Shown: positions 44,059 to 53,326 of the stretch, piece after piece
How the letters are laid out: the number at the start of each line of letters is the position of its first letter
Numbering within the stretch: position 1 is the stretch's first letter
Assembly (NCBI RefSeq): GCF_008634025.1
Contig: NZ_PDCM01000002.1
Coordinates: 2,108,001 to 2,172,000, forward strand
DNA: 64,000 bases
Direction: 5' to 3'
Origin: Streptomyces albofaciens JCM 4342
Lineage (GTDB): Bacteria > Actinomycetota > Actinomycetes > Streptomycetales > Streptomycetaceae
Notes under the pieces: model-generated
Database searches by the model: none
What the model was told of the DNA's origin: nothing
The model's input: the letters and a program-made list of their open reading frames with translations, nothing else
Position numbers and translations under genes: made by a program

Positions 44059-44330
44059 GCTGCTGCCTTCTCCTCGGTTTCACCGGCAGCACATGCGATC
44101 ACGTACGGGGGCGGAACGCACCGGGTTTTCGCGGTCGGGTGGCCGGAACCCGCCGGTGCCCCGCCCGCCCCGGACCGTGGCCCGCGCCGGCGGATTTTCC
44201 GGGAGGGCCGGAAAGCGCGGCGATCCTTCTTCGGCGGGCGGGCGGGTGCGCCCACCATGGGGGGCGACGCGGGCGGCAGCCCGCCCGGCCGCGCAGGCGC
44301 GAGCCGGTCCGTACCACCGCAGGAGCCAGC

Positions 44331-44660
44331 ATGATCTTCATCGTCGTCAAGTTCACCGTCCGGCCCGAGCACCAGGACTCGTGGCTGTCGCTGGTGGACG
44401 ACTTCACGCAGGCCACCCGGCAGGAGCCGGGCAACCTGTTCTTCGAGTGGTCGGTCAGCGTGGACAACCCGCGCGAGTTCGTGCTGGTCGAGGGCTTCGC
44501 CGACCGCGAGGCCGGGGACGCGCACGTGAACTCCGCGCACTTCAAGGCCGGCCTGGAGGCCATGGCCGGGGCCATCGAGACCACCCCGCAGATCATCAGC
44601 AGCGAGATCGACGCCGAGGGCTGGGGGCCCATGGGAGAGCTGTCGCCGCGCGAGGCGTGA
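44331..44660 (+). CDS. Antibiotic biosynthesis monooxygenase (ABM/quinol monooxygenase) family
   Basis: 109 aa; AGGAG just before the ATG. A ferredoxin-like ABM domain: MIFIVVKFTVRPEHQDSWL, EPGNLFFEWSVS, FVLVEGFADREAGDAHVNS, and HFKAGLEAM. ABM proteins oxidise quinol-like substrates without cofactor or serve as small dimers in stress responses. It is monocistronic, with a hairpin after it. Confidence 0.93.
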   Translation: MIFIVVKFTVRPEHQDSWLSLVDDFTQATRQEPGNLFFEWSVSVDNPREFVLVEGFADREAGDAHVNSAHFKAGLEAMAGAIETTPQIISSEIDAEGWGPMGELSPREA

Positions 44661-44701
44661 GCCGGCGGGGCGCGACGCCCCGGACCGACGGGCCGTCCCG
44701 T

Positions 44702-44735
44702 CCGGCCGCGCGGGCCGTTAGATCCGCGCGGCCGG
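44702..44735. terminator. Hairpin terminator between ABM gene and cynS
   Basis: CCGGCCGCGCGG (44702-44713) and CCGCGCGGCCGG (44724-44735), a 12-bp stem with a 10-nt AT-containing loop. It lies between convergent genes, so it may serve both. Confidence 0.8.
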
Positions 44736-44784
44736 GACACGGGCAGGCCGGTGTGCAGGCGGCCCGGTGTACGGGCGGCCCGGG

Positions 44785-45261
44785 TCAGAACGGTGTGGCC
44801 GGGAGGTACTTGCCGTCCAGGGTGATCACTGCTCGCGAGCCGCCCTCCGGGTCCTCGACCTTCTGTATGTCCAGCCGGAAGTTGACCGCGCTGATGATGC
44901 CGTCGCCGAACTGCTCGTGGATCAGGGCCTTGAGGGTGGTGCCGTAGACCTGGAGCATCTCGTGGAAGCGGTAGAGGGTCGGGTCGGTGGGGACACCGTC
45001 CGGGATGCTGCCGCGCAGCGGGATCGTGCGCAGCAGCCGCTCCGCCGCCTCGTCCAGGTCCAGCCGCTCGGCGACGGTGCGGGCGGCGTCGGCGGGCAGG
45101 GCGTGCTGGCCGAGGAGCGCGGCGGTGACGAAGACGACGGACAGGCCGGTGCCGTCGGCCAGCCGCTCCCAGGTGAGGTCCTTGCGGGTCTTGGCCTCGA
45201 CGACGGTCCGGGCCAGGTCCTGGCGGGCCTGCGGGTCGAGCTGGGCGTGGGTGTGGGACAC
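44785..45261 (-). CDS. cynS: Cyanate hydratase (cyanase)
   Basis: 158 aa, the usual cyanase length. An N-terminal helical domain ([22 protein letters not shown]) precedes the catalytic domain, with Arg and Glu in [11 protein letters not shown] and Ser in [11 protein letters not shown]. It turns cyanate and bicarbonate into NH3 and CO2. It lies 25 bp after cynT, in operon. Confidence 0.97.
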   Translation of the reverse strand: MSHTHAQLDPQARQDLARTVVEAKTRKDLTWERLADGTGLSVVFVTAALLGQHALPADAARTVAERLDLDEAAERLLRTIPLRGSIPDGVPTDPTLYRFHEMLQVYGTTLKALIHEQFGDGIISAVNFRLDIQKVEDPEGGSRAVITLDGKYLPATPF

Positions 45262-45286
45262 GGGGAAGTCCTTTCCGGACGGGGGC

Positions 45287-45898
45287 TCAGGAGAGCGGGG
45301 TGAAGGTCGCGCCGCGCGGGTCGAGGACGTCGACGGCTCCGGTGCGGATGTCGTGGGTCCAGCCGTGCAGCGTGACCGCGTCCCGCGCGAGGGCGCGGGC
45401 CACGGACGGATGGGTGGCGAGGCGGGCGAGCTGGGTGGCGACGTTGTCGCGGACCAGCGCCGCGATCCGGGCCTCGGTGGTGCCGGCGGCCGCGCGGGCG
45501 CGGTCCCCGTCGGGCCCGGCCGCGTCCAGCCACCCGGCCAGGGCGGGCAGCCCGGCCAGGCCCTCGCCGGTGGCCAGGGCCGTCATCGCGCCGCAGCCGG
45601 AGTGGCCGCACACGATCACGTCGGTGACGCCGAGCGCGGTGAGCGCGTATTCGATGGTGGCGGTCACCGCGTCGGGCCGCGGGCCGTAGGCGGGGACGAG
45701 GTTGCCGGCCGTACGGATGACGAACAGCTCGCCCGGCTCCGACTGGGTGAGCAGTTCGGGGGCCACCCGGGCGTCGGAGCAGCCGATGAACAGGGCACCC
45801 GGCCGGTGGGTGGTGGCGAGCCGCTCGAACAGGGCCGCCCTGGCGGGGTGGACGTCGCGCTGGAAGCGCCGGACGCCGGCGGTGAGCTGAGGGTGCAC
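45287..45898 (-). CDS. cynT: Beta-carbonic anhydrase
   Basis: 203 aa. Zn ligands in CSDAR (with the Asp-Arg dyad) and HSGCG. It supplies the bicarbonate for cyanase. The GTG at 45898 was chosen because AAGGAG lies 5 nt before it; the GTG at 45904 would sit directly on the ribosome site. Confidence 0.96.
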   Translation of the reverse strand: MHPQLTAGVRRFQRDVHPARAALFERLATTHRPGALFIGCSDARVAPELLTQSEPGELFVIRTAGNLVPAYGPRPDAVTATIEYALTALGVTDVIVCGHSGCGAMTALATGEGLAGLPALAGWLDAAGPDGDRARAAAGTTEARIAALVRDNVATQLARLATHPSVARALARDAVTLHGWTHDIRTGAVDVLDPRGATFTPLS

Positions 45899-45959
45899 GG
45901 ACACTCCTTGCTGGGGGACCTCGGCCCGGGGGCCGTTGGATCCACCATGCGTGAACTGG

Positions 45960-45969
45960 CGCTATAGCG
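45960..45969. promoter_or_regulatory. Palindrome CGCTATAGCG in the cynT-cynR gap
   Basis: A perfect 10-bp palindrome about 60 bp from cynT and 75 bp from cynR. LysR regulators bind T-N11-A elements with dyad symmetry between divergent genes, so this is a candidate CynR site. Confidence 0.5.
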
Positions 45970-46043
45970 TCCAAGACGTACAACCCATGGCGGTCATCGG
46001 TGTCGCCTATACCTGCTCGCCGTGGCTGCTTATCGTGGCGGGC

Positions 46044-46943
46044 ATGGCCCTGGAACTGCGTCATCTGCGCTATCTGCTCGCCGTGGCCGAGCACGGGAAT
46101 TTCACCCGGGCGGCCGAAGCCCTGCACGTCTCGCAGCCGACGCTCTCCCAGCAGGTCCGGCAGCTGGAGCGGACCCTGAAGGCGCAGCTGCTGGACCGGA
46201 CGGGCCGCACCGTGCGGCTGACCGACGCCGGGCAGGCGTACGCCCACTACGCGCGCGGCGCGCTGCGCGACCTGGAGGCGGCCGAGCGTGCCGTGCTGGA
46301 CGTACGGGACCTGTCGCGCGGGACGCTGCGCCTGGCCACCACCCCGACCTTCACCGCCTATCTCGTCGGCCCGCTGACCGGCGCGTTCCACATCCGTCAC
46401 CCCGGCATCTCGCTCACGCTGCGGGAGCTGCCGCAGGACCGCATGGAGTCCGCGCTGCTGGCCGACGAGCTGGATCTGGGCATCGCCTTCAGCGGGCCGC
46501 ACCTGCCGGGCATCACCGGCACGGCGCTGTTCACCGAGGCGCTCGGGCTGGTCGTCGGCCCGGCCCATCCGTACGCCGGCCGCACCGCGGCGCTGCCCGT
46601 CCGCTCGCTGCGCGATCACCGACTCGCGCTGCTGAGCGCGGACTTCGCCACCCGCCTGCACATCGACGGGTACTTCGGCGAGCACGGCGTGCGGCCCGAC
46701 ATCGCCGTGGAGGCGAACTCCATCACCGCCCTGACCGAACTGGTCCGGCGCACCTCCTTGGCGACCGTCCTCCCGGACGCCATCACCGGCGGGCAGCCCG
46801 CGCTGCACCCCGTCGCCCTCTCTCCCGCGCTGCCCGCCCGCACGGTGACCCTGCTGCGCCGCGAGAGCGCCTACCGCAGCGCCGCGGCCGACGCCTTCGC
46901 GGGGCTCGCCCGGGAGTGGGGGCGGGAGTACGGGCAGGGGTAG
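46044..46943 (+). CDS. cynR: LysR-family activator of the cyanate operon
   Basis: 299 aa. HTH MALELRHLRYLLAVAEHGNFTRAAEAL, then HVSQPTLSQQVRQLERTLKAQL, followed by an effector domain with the typical TLRLATTPTF start. Divergent from cynTS; known CynR responds to cyanate. Confidence 0.93.
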   Translation: MALELRHLRYLLAVAEHGNFTRAAEALHVSQPTLSQQVRQLERTLKAQLLDRTGRTVRLTDAGQAYAHYARGALRDLEAAERAVLDVRDLSRGTLRLATTPTFTAYLVGPLTGAFHIRHPGISLTLRELPQDRMESALLADELDLGIAFSGPHLPGITGTALFTEALGLVVGPAHPYAGRTAALPVRSLRDHRLALLSADFATRLHIDGYFGEHGVRPDIAVEANSITALTELVRRTSLATVLPDAITGGQPALHPVALSPALPARTVTLLRRESAYRSAAADAFAGLAREWGREYGQG

Positions 46944-46971
46944 CGCTCCCGCGCGGCCCGGGCCGGGTGGT

Positions 46972-48156
46972 TCACCTGGATATGCCGCACAGGGCGTGGT
47001 CGATGAGGTTGTGCAGGGCGCGGAGCTGGCGTACGCCGGTGTCCTGGTCGGCCGGGCGGCTGTGCAGGGAGACGGTGACGGAGCGGCGGCCGTCGGGGGT
47101 GGCGGCCGGCTGGACGACGTAGCCGATGCCGCTGCCGCTGTGGCCCCAGTACGTGCCGCCGCAGGACAGCGGGACGCTGAAGAGGCCGAGGCCGGCGCGT
47201 TCACCGGGGGCTTCGCCGGGCCCGTCCGGTACCGCCACGGTGCGGCGCATCTCGGCCTGCTCGGCAGGCTTCAGCAGGCGTCCGGTGTTCAGGGCGGTGA
47301 AGAACCGGTCGAGGTCGGCGGCCTTGCTGATCATGGCGCCGTCGGCGCCGGTGTCGAAGGGCAGGTACGGCGCGGTGGTGTCGGCGTACGGTCCGCCCGG
47401 TGTGAACTGCTGGTATTCGGTGGCGTGCGGGTGCGGGAAGTACGGGTGGCCCTCGGGCGCGCGGGTGTCCTCCAGGCCGAGCGGCCGCAGGATGCGCTGT
47501 CCGACCTCGTGCTGCCAGGTGTGGCCGGTGACGGCCCGCACGATCATGCCCGCCAGGAGGTAGTTGGTGTTCGAGTAGCCGTGGCGGGTGCCGGGGCGGA
47601 ACACGGGGCGGTGTTTCATGGCCAGGGCGACCAGTTGCTCCGGCGAGTAGCGCCGGTGGCGCTGGGCCTCGAACGCGCGGTGGTCGCGCGGGGCCACGTC
47701 GGTGACGTAGTCGGGCAGCCCGCTGGTGTGCCCGAGCAACTGGCGCACGGTGACGGCCCGGCCGTCGTTGCCGTGGCCGGCGACCGTGCCGGGCAGCCAC
47801 CGCTCCACCGTGTCGTCGAGCCGGAGGCTGCCCTCGCCGACGAGCTGGAGGACGACGGTGGCGACGAAGGACTTGGTCGTGCTGCCGATGCGGAGATACC
47901 CCTCGCGCGGCACGGGCCGGCCGGTCGCGAGGTCGCCGGTGCCGCTGGTGACCGTGCGGACGCCGTCCGGGGTGCGCAGGCGCACGGCGACACCGGTGAC
48001 GCCGGCGTCGCGCAGGGCGTCGGCGTCCCGCTGGAGCCGGTCGGCGCGGGGCTGCCCGGCGGCGGTGGCCGGGCCCGGCAGCACGGCGAGCAGCGCGCCG
48101 AGGACGGCCAGGGCGGTGATGCCGGTGCTGCGCACACGGCGGAAGCGGTGTCTCAT
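46972..48156 (-). CDS. Secreted serine hydrolase, beta-lactamase/D-Ala-D-Ala carboxypeptidase family
   Basis: 394 aa. N-terminal signal peptide (RSTGITALAVLGALLAVLPG) and PBP-type active site: SxxK as STTKS, YxN as YSNTNY, and HSG near the C-terminus (GHSGSGIGYV). It matches the class C beta-lactamase/DD-peptidase fold group of Streptomyces extracellular carboxypeptidases and esterases. It acts outside the membrane. Substrate unknown. Confidence 0.92.
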   Translation of the reverse strand: MRHRFRRVRSTGITALAVLGALLAVLPGPATAAGQPRADRLQRDADALRDAGVTGVAVRLRTPDGVRTVTSGTGDLATGRPVPREGYLRIGSTTKSFVATVVLQLVGEGSLRLDDTVERWLPGTVAGHGNDGRAVTVRQLLGHTSGLPDYVTDVAPRDHRAFEAQRHRRYSPEQLVALAMKHRPVFRPGTRHGYSNTNYLLAGMIVRAVTGHTWQHEVGQRILRPLGLEDTRAPEGHPYFPHPHATEYQQFTPGGPYADTTAPYLPFDTGADGAMISKAADLDRFFTALNTGRLLKPAEQAEMRRTVAVPDGPGEAPGERAGLGLFSVPLSCGGTYWGHSGSGIGYVVQPAATPDGRRSVTVSLHSRPADQDTGVRQLRALHNLIDHALCGISR

Positions 48157-48253
48157 GCGGCGATGGTCGCGTGGCGTGCTGGGCTTCGGCCATCCGGCTG
48201 CCCCCCGTTCCGGTGGTGGGGTGAACCGCAAACGGCGACCGGCACGGGTCGCC

Positions 48254-48334
48254 GGTACAGGTACGGGTACCGGTACGGGCCGGTACGTTGCCGACACGGG
48301 TGCGGCCGGTACGGACCGGTACGGCCCGGTACGG
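48254..48334. repeat. Helically phased GGTAC repeat cluster
   Basis: Eight GGTAC cores in about 80 bp (48254, 48260, 48266, 48272, 48282, 48308, 48318 and 48328). The last three sit in CCGGTACGG units exactly 10 bp apart, and those at 48272 and 48282 are likewise 10 bp apart. It lies in the 195-bp divergent gap before the epimerase-SRPBCC gene. Confidence 0.75.
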
Positions 48335-48351
48335 CGACAGGGAGGCGCGGC

Positions 48352-49848
48352 ATGGAACGGGTTCTGGTGACCGGGGCCACCGGGTACATCGGCGGGCGGC
48401 TGGTGCCGGAACTGCTGGCCGCGGGGTACGCGGTGCGGTGCCTGGCCCGTACGCCGGGCAAGCTGCGGGACCATCCCTGGGCCGGCCGGGTGGAGACGGT
48501 ACAGGGCGATGTCACGGACGCGCGGTCGCTCGGCCCGGCGCTGGAGGGGGTCGAGGTCGCGTACTACCTCGTGCACGCGCTGGGCACCGGCAAGGACTTC
48601 GAGGAGACCGACCGCCGCGCGGCGCGCGCCTTCGCGGCGTGCGCGCGCGAGGCGGGCGTGCGGCGGATCGTCTACCTGGGCGGCCCGGTGCCCGAGGGCG
48701 CCGACGAGCGGAGACTGTCGCCGCACCTGCGGTCCCGCAGCGAGGTGGGACGCATCCTGCTGGACTCGGGCGTGCCGACCGCGGTCCTGCGGGCCGCGGT
48801 CATCATGGGGTCGGGTTCGGCGTCCTTCGAGATGCTGCGGTATCTGACCGAGCGGCTGCCGGTGATGGTCACGCCGAGCTGGGTGCGCACCCGTATCCAG
48901 CCGATCGCGGTACGGGACGTGCTGCACTACCTGGTGGGCTGCGCCGGGCTGCCGGACGGGGTGAACCGGGGCTTCGACATCGGCGGCCCCGACGTCCTGA
49001 CGTACCGCCAGATGATGCAGCGCTACGCGCGTGTCGCCGCGCTCCCCCGCCGCCTGATCCTGGCGGTGCCGGTGCTGACGCCGCGCCTGTCCAGCCAGTG
49101 GGTGGGGCTGGTGACGCCGGTACCGGCGGCCATCGCCCGCCCGCTGGCGGAGTCGCTGCGCCACGAGGCCGTCGTCAAGGAGCACGACATCGCGCGGTAC
49201 GTGCCGGATCCGCCGGACGGGCGTACCGGCTTCGACCGGGCGGTGGAACTGGCGCTGCGGCGCGTACGGGAGGCGCGGGTGACCACCCGCTGGTCGTCGG
49301 CCTCGGTGCCCGGCGCCCCCAGCGATCCGCTGCCGACCGACCCGGACTGGGCGGGCGGCAGCCTCTACACCGACCGCAGGCAGTGCGTGGTGGACGCGCC
49401 GCCCGAGGCCCTGTGGGAGGTCATCGAGGGCATCGGCGGCGAGAACGGCTGGTACTCCTTCCCGCTCGCCTGGGCGCTGCGCGGCTGGCTGGACCGGCTG
49501 TCGGGCGGTGTGGGGCTGCGCCGGGGGCGGCGGGACGCCGAGCGGCTGCGCGCCGGTGACTCGCTGGACTTCTGGCGGGTCGAGGAGATCGAGCGGGGGC
49601 GGCTGCTGCGGCTGCGCGCGGAGATGCGGCTGCCGGGGCTCGCCTGGCTGGAGCTGCGCTCCGGGCGGGACGCGGCGGGCCGTACGGTCTACCGGCAGCG
49701 GGCGCTGTTCCACCCGCACGGGCTGGCGGGGCACGCGTACTGGTGGAGCGTGGCGCCGTTCCACGCGGTGGTGTTCGGCGGGATGGCGCGCAACATCGCG
49801 GCGGCGGCGCGGGAGCGGGGCGGCCGGGCGGCCGCGGCGGGGCGGTGA
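48352..49848 (+). CDS. NAD(P)-binding epimerase fused to SRPBCC/DUF2867 domain
   Basis: 498 aa. An atypical SDR Rossmann domain (VLVTGATGYIGGRLVPELLAAG; VYLGGPVPEGAD; FDIGGPDVLTYRQMMQ) covers about 1-310. A C-terminal SRPBCC-like part (QCVVDAPPEALWEVIEGIGG, LRLRAEMRLPGLAWLELR) follows. This known fusion is found in actinobacteria; the function is unproven, perhaps quinone or lipid related. GGGAGG precedes the ATG. Confidence 0.9.
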   Translation: MERVLVTGATGYIGGRLVPELLAAGYAVRCLARTPGKLRDHPWAGRVETVQGDVTDARSLGPALEGVEVAYYLVHALGTGKDFEETDRRAARAFAACAREAGVRRIVYLGGPVPEGADERRLSPHLRSRSEVGRILLDSGVPTAVLRAAVIMGSGSASFEMLRYLTERLPVMVTPSWVRTRIQPIAVRDVLHYLVGCAGLPDGVNRGFDIGGPDVLTYRQMMQRYARVAALPRRLILAVPVLTPRLSSQWVGLVTPVPAAIARPLAESLRHEAVVKEHDIARYVPDPPDGRTGFDRAVELALRRVREARVTTRWSSASVPGAPSDPLPTDPDWAGGSLYTDRRQCVVDAPPEALWEVIEGIGGENGWYSFPLAWALRGWLDRLSGGVGLRRGRRDAERLRAGDSLDFWRVEEIERGRLLRLRAEMRLPGLAWLELRSGRDAAGRTVYRQRALFHPHGLAGHAYWWSVAPFHAVVFGGMARNIAAAARERGGRAAAAGR

Positions 49849-50033
49849 GGCTGCCCGCCGGCACCACCCGACGACCGTACCCGGCCGCTGTCACGCTCCG
49901 TCCACGATCTTCGGTCGTACGAGTGAATACGCGGCCGGCGCCCGCACGGTCGGACGCGGTGGGAGGGCGGTGCGCGGACGGCGGGGAAAAGCTGGAGACC
50001 GTCCAGCCATCCCCGGCACTGGAGGCAAGAACC

Positions 50034-50714
50034 ATGCCCACATCCCGTTCACTCACCGGCCGGAGGCGATCCCGGTCGTTGTACCCGCTGCTGGCCTGCG
50101 GTCTCGTCGGCGGGCTCGCCGCACCGACGGCCCTGGCCGCGAGCCCCGACGCGTCCGGCACGTCCCGCACCGTCGCCGAGCAGCGCCAGCCCGGCCCCAG
50201 CGCGCCCGCGGGCCGCGTAGGCCTGTGGACGAGCGTGAACCAGAACCACCCGCGCACGTCCTACTGGGACAGGACGGGGGACGTCGCGCGCATCGGCAAG
50301 CGGAGCCTCAGGCAGAACCCCGAGCTGAACGGCGTGTGGCGCTCGTTCATCACGATGGGCACCGAGGACCTGCACCGGCGCAAGACGATCCGTGAGGCCC
50401 GGCTCCTCATCCGGAACACCACGTCCCAGTCGTGCGCCCCCTACAACATCGAGCTCTGGGACACCGGCCGGGTCTACCGGAGCACGACGTGGCACACGCA
50501 GCCGCGGTGGTACCACTGGCTGGACACGAAGCACCCCGGATCCAACGGGAACTGCCAGAACCGCGTCCTGTCCTTCGACGTCACGCGGAGCGCCAGAGAG
50601 GCCCAGAAGAACAAGTGGCCGAGCATGACCCTGGGGCTGAAGGCGTCGAACACGGACAGCTCGAACGCATACAAGACGTTCGCCCCGTCCAGCGCCAGGC
50701 TGGTCGTGAACTAG
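50034..50714 (+). CDS. Secreted DNRLRE domain-like protein
   Basis: 226 aa; GGAGG before the ATG. A signal peptide ends near ALAASPD. The domain resembles the DNRLRE jelly-roll module found on Streptomyces secreted enzymes and polymorphic toxins: RSFITMG, KTIREARLLIRNTTSQSCAP, ELWDTGRVYRSTTWHTQP, and SFDVTRSAREAQKNKWPSMT. Here it stands alone with no catalytic partner. Probably cell-surface or binding related. Confidence 0.78.
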   Translation: MPTSRSLTGRRRSRSLYPLLACGLVGGLAAPTALAASPDASGTSRTVAEQRQPGPSAPAGRVGLWTSVNQNHPRTSYWDRTGDVARIGKRSLRQNPELNGVWRSFITMGTEDLHRRKTIREARLLIRNTTSQSCAPYNIELWDTGRVYRSTTWHTQPRWYHWLDTKHPGSNGNCQNRVLSFDVTRSAREAQKNKWPSMTLGLKASNTDSSNAYKTFAPSSARLVVN

Positions 50715-50741
50715 CCGCAGCGCCATCCGGCACGTCCCCCC

Positions 50742-50775
50742 GCCGCCCCGGTGACCGAACGGCCACCGGGGCGGC
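50742..50775 (+). terminator. Hairpin terminator after DNRLRE gene
   Basis: GCCGCCCCGGTG (50742-50753) and CACCGGGGCGGC (50764-50775), a perfect 12-bp stem with a 10-nt loop, 28 bp after the stop. Confidence 0.82.
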
Positions 50776-50858
50776 CGCGCGTGCTCCGCCCGCTGATCCG
50801 CCGTCAGCGGTCACCGCCCGTTTTGAACACCGAGCCCGATCATCAATACGATCCGGCG

Positions 50859-52139
50859 ATGATCACAAGAAAACGGCTGGCGGCCGGGGTGTGCGGGCTG
50901 CTCGCCACCTTGGCCGTGGGGCTGCTCCCCACCCCCGCCGCGGCGGCCGGCGCACCGGACACGAAGAAACCCTCCCCCAAGGTCGAGCTGGTGCTCGACG
51001 TCAGCGGGTCGATGCGGGCCCGCGACATCGACGGGCAGACCCGGATGGCGGCGGCGAAGCAGGCGTTCAACGAGGTGCTGGACGCGGTGCCGGGCGAGGT
51101 CCAGCTCGGCATCCGTACCCTCGGCGCGAACTACCCGGGCCCCGACCGGCAGACCGGGTGCAAGGACACCAAGCAGCTCTACCCGGTCGGGCCGCTCGAC
51201 CGGACCGAGGCGAAGACGGCGGTCGCGACGCTCGCGCCCACCGGCTGGACGCCGATCGGCCCGGCGCTGCTGGGCGCGGCCGACGACCTCAAGGGCGGTG
51301 ACGCGACCCGCCGGATCGTGCTGATCACGGACGGCGAGGACACCTGTGCCCCGCTCGACCCGTGCGAGGTGGCGCGGGAGATCGCCGCCAAGGGCATCCA
51401 CCTGACCGTGGACACGCTCGGGCTGCTGCCGGACGCCAAGACCCGCAACCAGCTCAGCTGCATCGCGGAGGCCACCGGCGGCACCTACACCTCCGTGCAG
51501 CACACCAGTGAACTGCGGGACCGCGTGCACCAGTTGGTGGACCGGGCGGCCGATCCGGTGGTCAATCCGGTGGCCGTCCAGGGCGCCGACCAGTGCGCCA
51601 AGGCGCCGGTGCTCAAGCCGGGCCTGTACAGCGACCGCGAGAAGTTCGCCGAGCACCGCTGGTACCGGGTGGACGTGCGGCCCGGCCAGGAGCTGCGGGC
51701 GTCCGCGAGCATCGGCGCCGACCGCGCCGTCAACAACGACTACGGCGTGCTGCTGCGCGCCTCGACCGTGCACGGCCGGGAGATCGTGCGCGGCTCGGAG
51801 GCGGGCGACGGGCGCACCGACGTGATCTCGTCGGGGCTGCGCTACCCGAAGGCGCCGCTGAAGAACGCGGACGGTGACGCGAAGGACGAGCCGGAGACGG
51901 TGTGCCTCCAGCTCAGCAACTCCTTCGCGGCGCCCGCCTCGGTGAAGACCGAGCCGGGCATGCCGGTGGAGCTGGCCATCGACGTGGTGGACGGTCCGTC
52001 CGACGCCTCGGACGCCGCCTCCTTCGGCCTGGGCCGCGGCTGGTGGTTCCTGGGCGCGCTGGTGCTCCTCGGCCTGGTGGCCGGTCTGCTGTGGGGCTGG
52101 CTGTCGCGCTGGCGTGTTGCCGTCTGGAGGACCAACTGA
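50859..52139 (+). CDS. Secreted vWA protein with C-terminal membrane anchor
   Basis: 426 aa. Signal peptide (LAAGVCGLLATLAVGLLPTPAAA), then a vWA domain with MIDAS DVSGS (VELVLDVSGSMRARD), T and D in GWTPIGPAL and LITDGEDTC, a beta-rich middle part, and a C-terminal TM (WWFLGALVLLGLVAGLLWGW) with a basic tail. It is surface exposed and membrane tethered. Its stop overlaps the next start by 1 bp (TGATG). Confidence 0.92.
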   Translation: MITRKRLAAGVCGLLATLAVGLLPTPAAAAGAPDTKKPSPKVELVLDVSGSMRARDIDGQTRMAAAKQAFNEVLDAVPGEVQLGIRTLGANYPGPDRQTGCKDTKQLYPVGPLDRTEAKTAVATLAPTGWTPIGPALLGAADDLKGGDATRRIVLITDGEDTCAPLDPCEVAREIAAKGIHLTVDTLGLLPDAKTRNQLSCIAEATGGTYTSVQHTSELRDRVHQLVDRAADPVVNPVAVQGADQCAKAPVLKPGLYSDREKFAEHRWYRVDVRPGQELRASASIGADRAVNNDYGVLLRASTVHGREIVRGSEAGDGRTDVISSGLRYPKAPLKNADGDAKDEPETVCLQLSNSFAAPASVKTEPGMPVELAIDVVDGPSDASDAASFGLGRGWWFLGALVLLGLVAGLLWGWLSRWRVAVWRTN

Positions 52140-52975
52140 TGCGTACGCGTAGGTTCATGACCGCCGCACTGCTGGCGGGTGTCGCGCTCCTGGGTACGGC
52201 GGGTACGGCAGTCGCGGACAGCCCGTCGCCGTCTCCCAGCAGCAGCGGCAGCGATGCCGGGCCGACCGAGGCGGGGACCTCGTTCCGTACCGCGACGCCG
52301 GTCCAGCCGGGGCAGCGGGCGACGGCGGGGGCGTCGACCGGCGACTACCTGTACTGGGTGGTGCCCGTGGACACCGGGCAGCGCGCCACGATGAAGGCGA
52401 AGGTGACGCTGCCGAAGGCGGCCCGGCACGGCGCCTCGACCTGGCAGATCGACGTGTACGACGGGCTGCGGCGGCGCCAGGCGTGTGCCTACGGCGCGCA
52501 GACCAGGGCGGCGGCAGCGGACGCGGCCTCGGTGGAGGTGTCCTGCACCCTGCGCACGGTCCGCTCGTGGGCGGAGCAGTGGTCCGACGATCCGCTGCCG
52601 GGCAGCTATTACGTACGGCTGACGGTCACCGGCCTGCCGCAGGACGACCTGGGCCTGCCGGTGAAGGCCGAGTTCGAGCCCACCGTGGACGAGGCGGGCG
52701 GCGCGTTCGCCGTGGACGGCAAGCTGTCCGAGCCGCTCGTGCCGGGCATCGCCACCGCGGACCGGGAGGACGGGGCGAGCGCGTCGCCGACTCCGAAGGC
52801 GGGCAAGCGGTCCGCGAGCGCGCTGGAGCCGGAGGGCGGCTGGTCCTCGGGCCGGTGGTCCGACCGGTGGGTGTGGACGGCGGTGGGCGCCCTGCTGGCC
52901 GCGCTCGCCGGAGTCTTCGGGTACTCGGTGACGCGGGGCTCCGGCCGCCCGTCGCGGGTGCCGCCGGGCGCCTGA
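52139..52975 (+). CDS. Partner secreted protein with C-terminal TM
   Basis: 278 aa. Signal peptide (FMTAALLAGVALLGTAGTAVA), Ser/Pro-rich linker, then a beta-sandwich about 60-200 (YLYWVVPVDTGQRATMKAKV, GSYYVRLTVTGLP), and a C-terminal TM (WTAVGALLAALAGVFGYSV). It is coupled to the vWA gene by TGATG. Family not recognised by name. The two probably form a cell-surface complex. Confidence 0.85.
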   Translation: MRTRRFMTAALLAGVALLGTAGTAVADSPSPSPSSSGSDAGPTEAGTSFRTATPVQPGQRATAGASTGDYLYWVVPVDTGQRATMKAKVTLPKAARHGASTWQIDVYDGLRRRQACAYGAQTRAAAADAASVEVSCTLRTVRSWAEQWSDDPLPGSYYVRLTVTGLPQDDLGLPVKAEFEPTVDEAGGAFAVDGKLSEPLVPGIATADREDGASASPTPKAGKRSASALEPEGGWSSGRWSDRWVWTAVGALLAALAGVFGYSVTRGSGRPSRVPPGA

Positions 52976-52994
52976 CGACGGCCCGGACATGCTG

Positions 52995-53035
52995 AGCGGG
53001 GCGGTGCGCGGAAAGGGTCCGCGCACCGCCCCGCT
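52995..53035. terminator. Long perfect bidirectional terminator hairpin
   Basis: AGCGGGGCGGTGCGCGGA (52995-53012) and its perfect complement (53018-53035) form an 18-bp stem with loop AAGGG, between convergent transcription units. This is the strongest hairpin in the window. Confidence 0.92.
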
Positions 53036-53093
53036 GCCGTACGGGGACCGGCGGGCCGGGGCCCGCTGCCGTACGGCCACCGCTGGGCGGCCC

Positions 53094-53324
53094 TCAGCCC
53101 GTGGCGCCCAGCAGCACCGCCCACTTCTCCAGGGCGGGTTCCTCCGACAGGTCCGCGACGGCGACCTCGATGCCGTGGTCGCGGTTCCAGCGGCCGGCCA
53201 GGGCCATCAGACGCACCGAGTCGAGGCCGTAGTCGACCAGGTTCTCGTCGGCGGGGATGTCGGCGGGGTCCTCGCCGAGGACGTCGGCGACGTCGTTGCG
53301 CAGCTGTTCCAGGGTCAGTGCCAT
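53094..53324 (-). CDS. Aryl carrier protein of DHB siderophore pathway
   Basis: 76 aa. A phosphopantetheine-binding domain with the attachment serine S36 in LVDYGLDSVRLM. It corresponds to the C-terminal ArCP of EntB/DhbB, here as a separate gene 2 bp after the isochorismatase stop. It holds activated 2,3-dihydroxybenzoate for an NRPS. Confidence 0.93.
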   Translation of the reverse strand: MALTLEQLRNDVADVLGEDPADIPADENLVDYGLDSVRLMALAGRWNRDHGIEVAVADLSEEPALEKWAVLLGATG

Positions 53325-53326
53325 GG

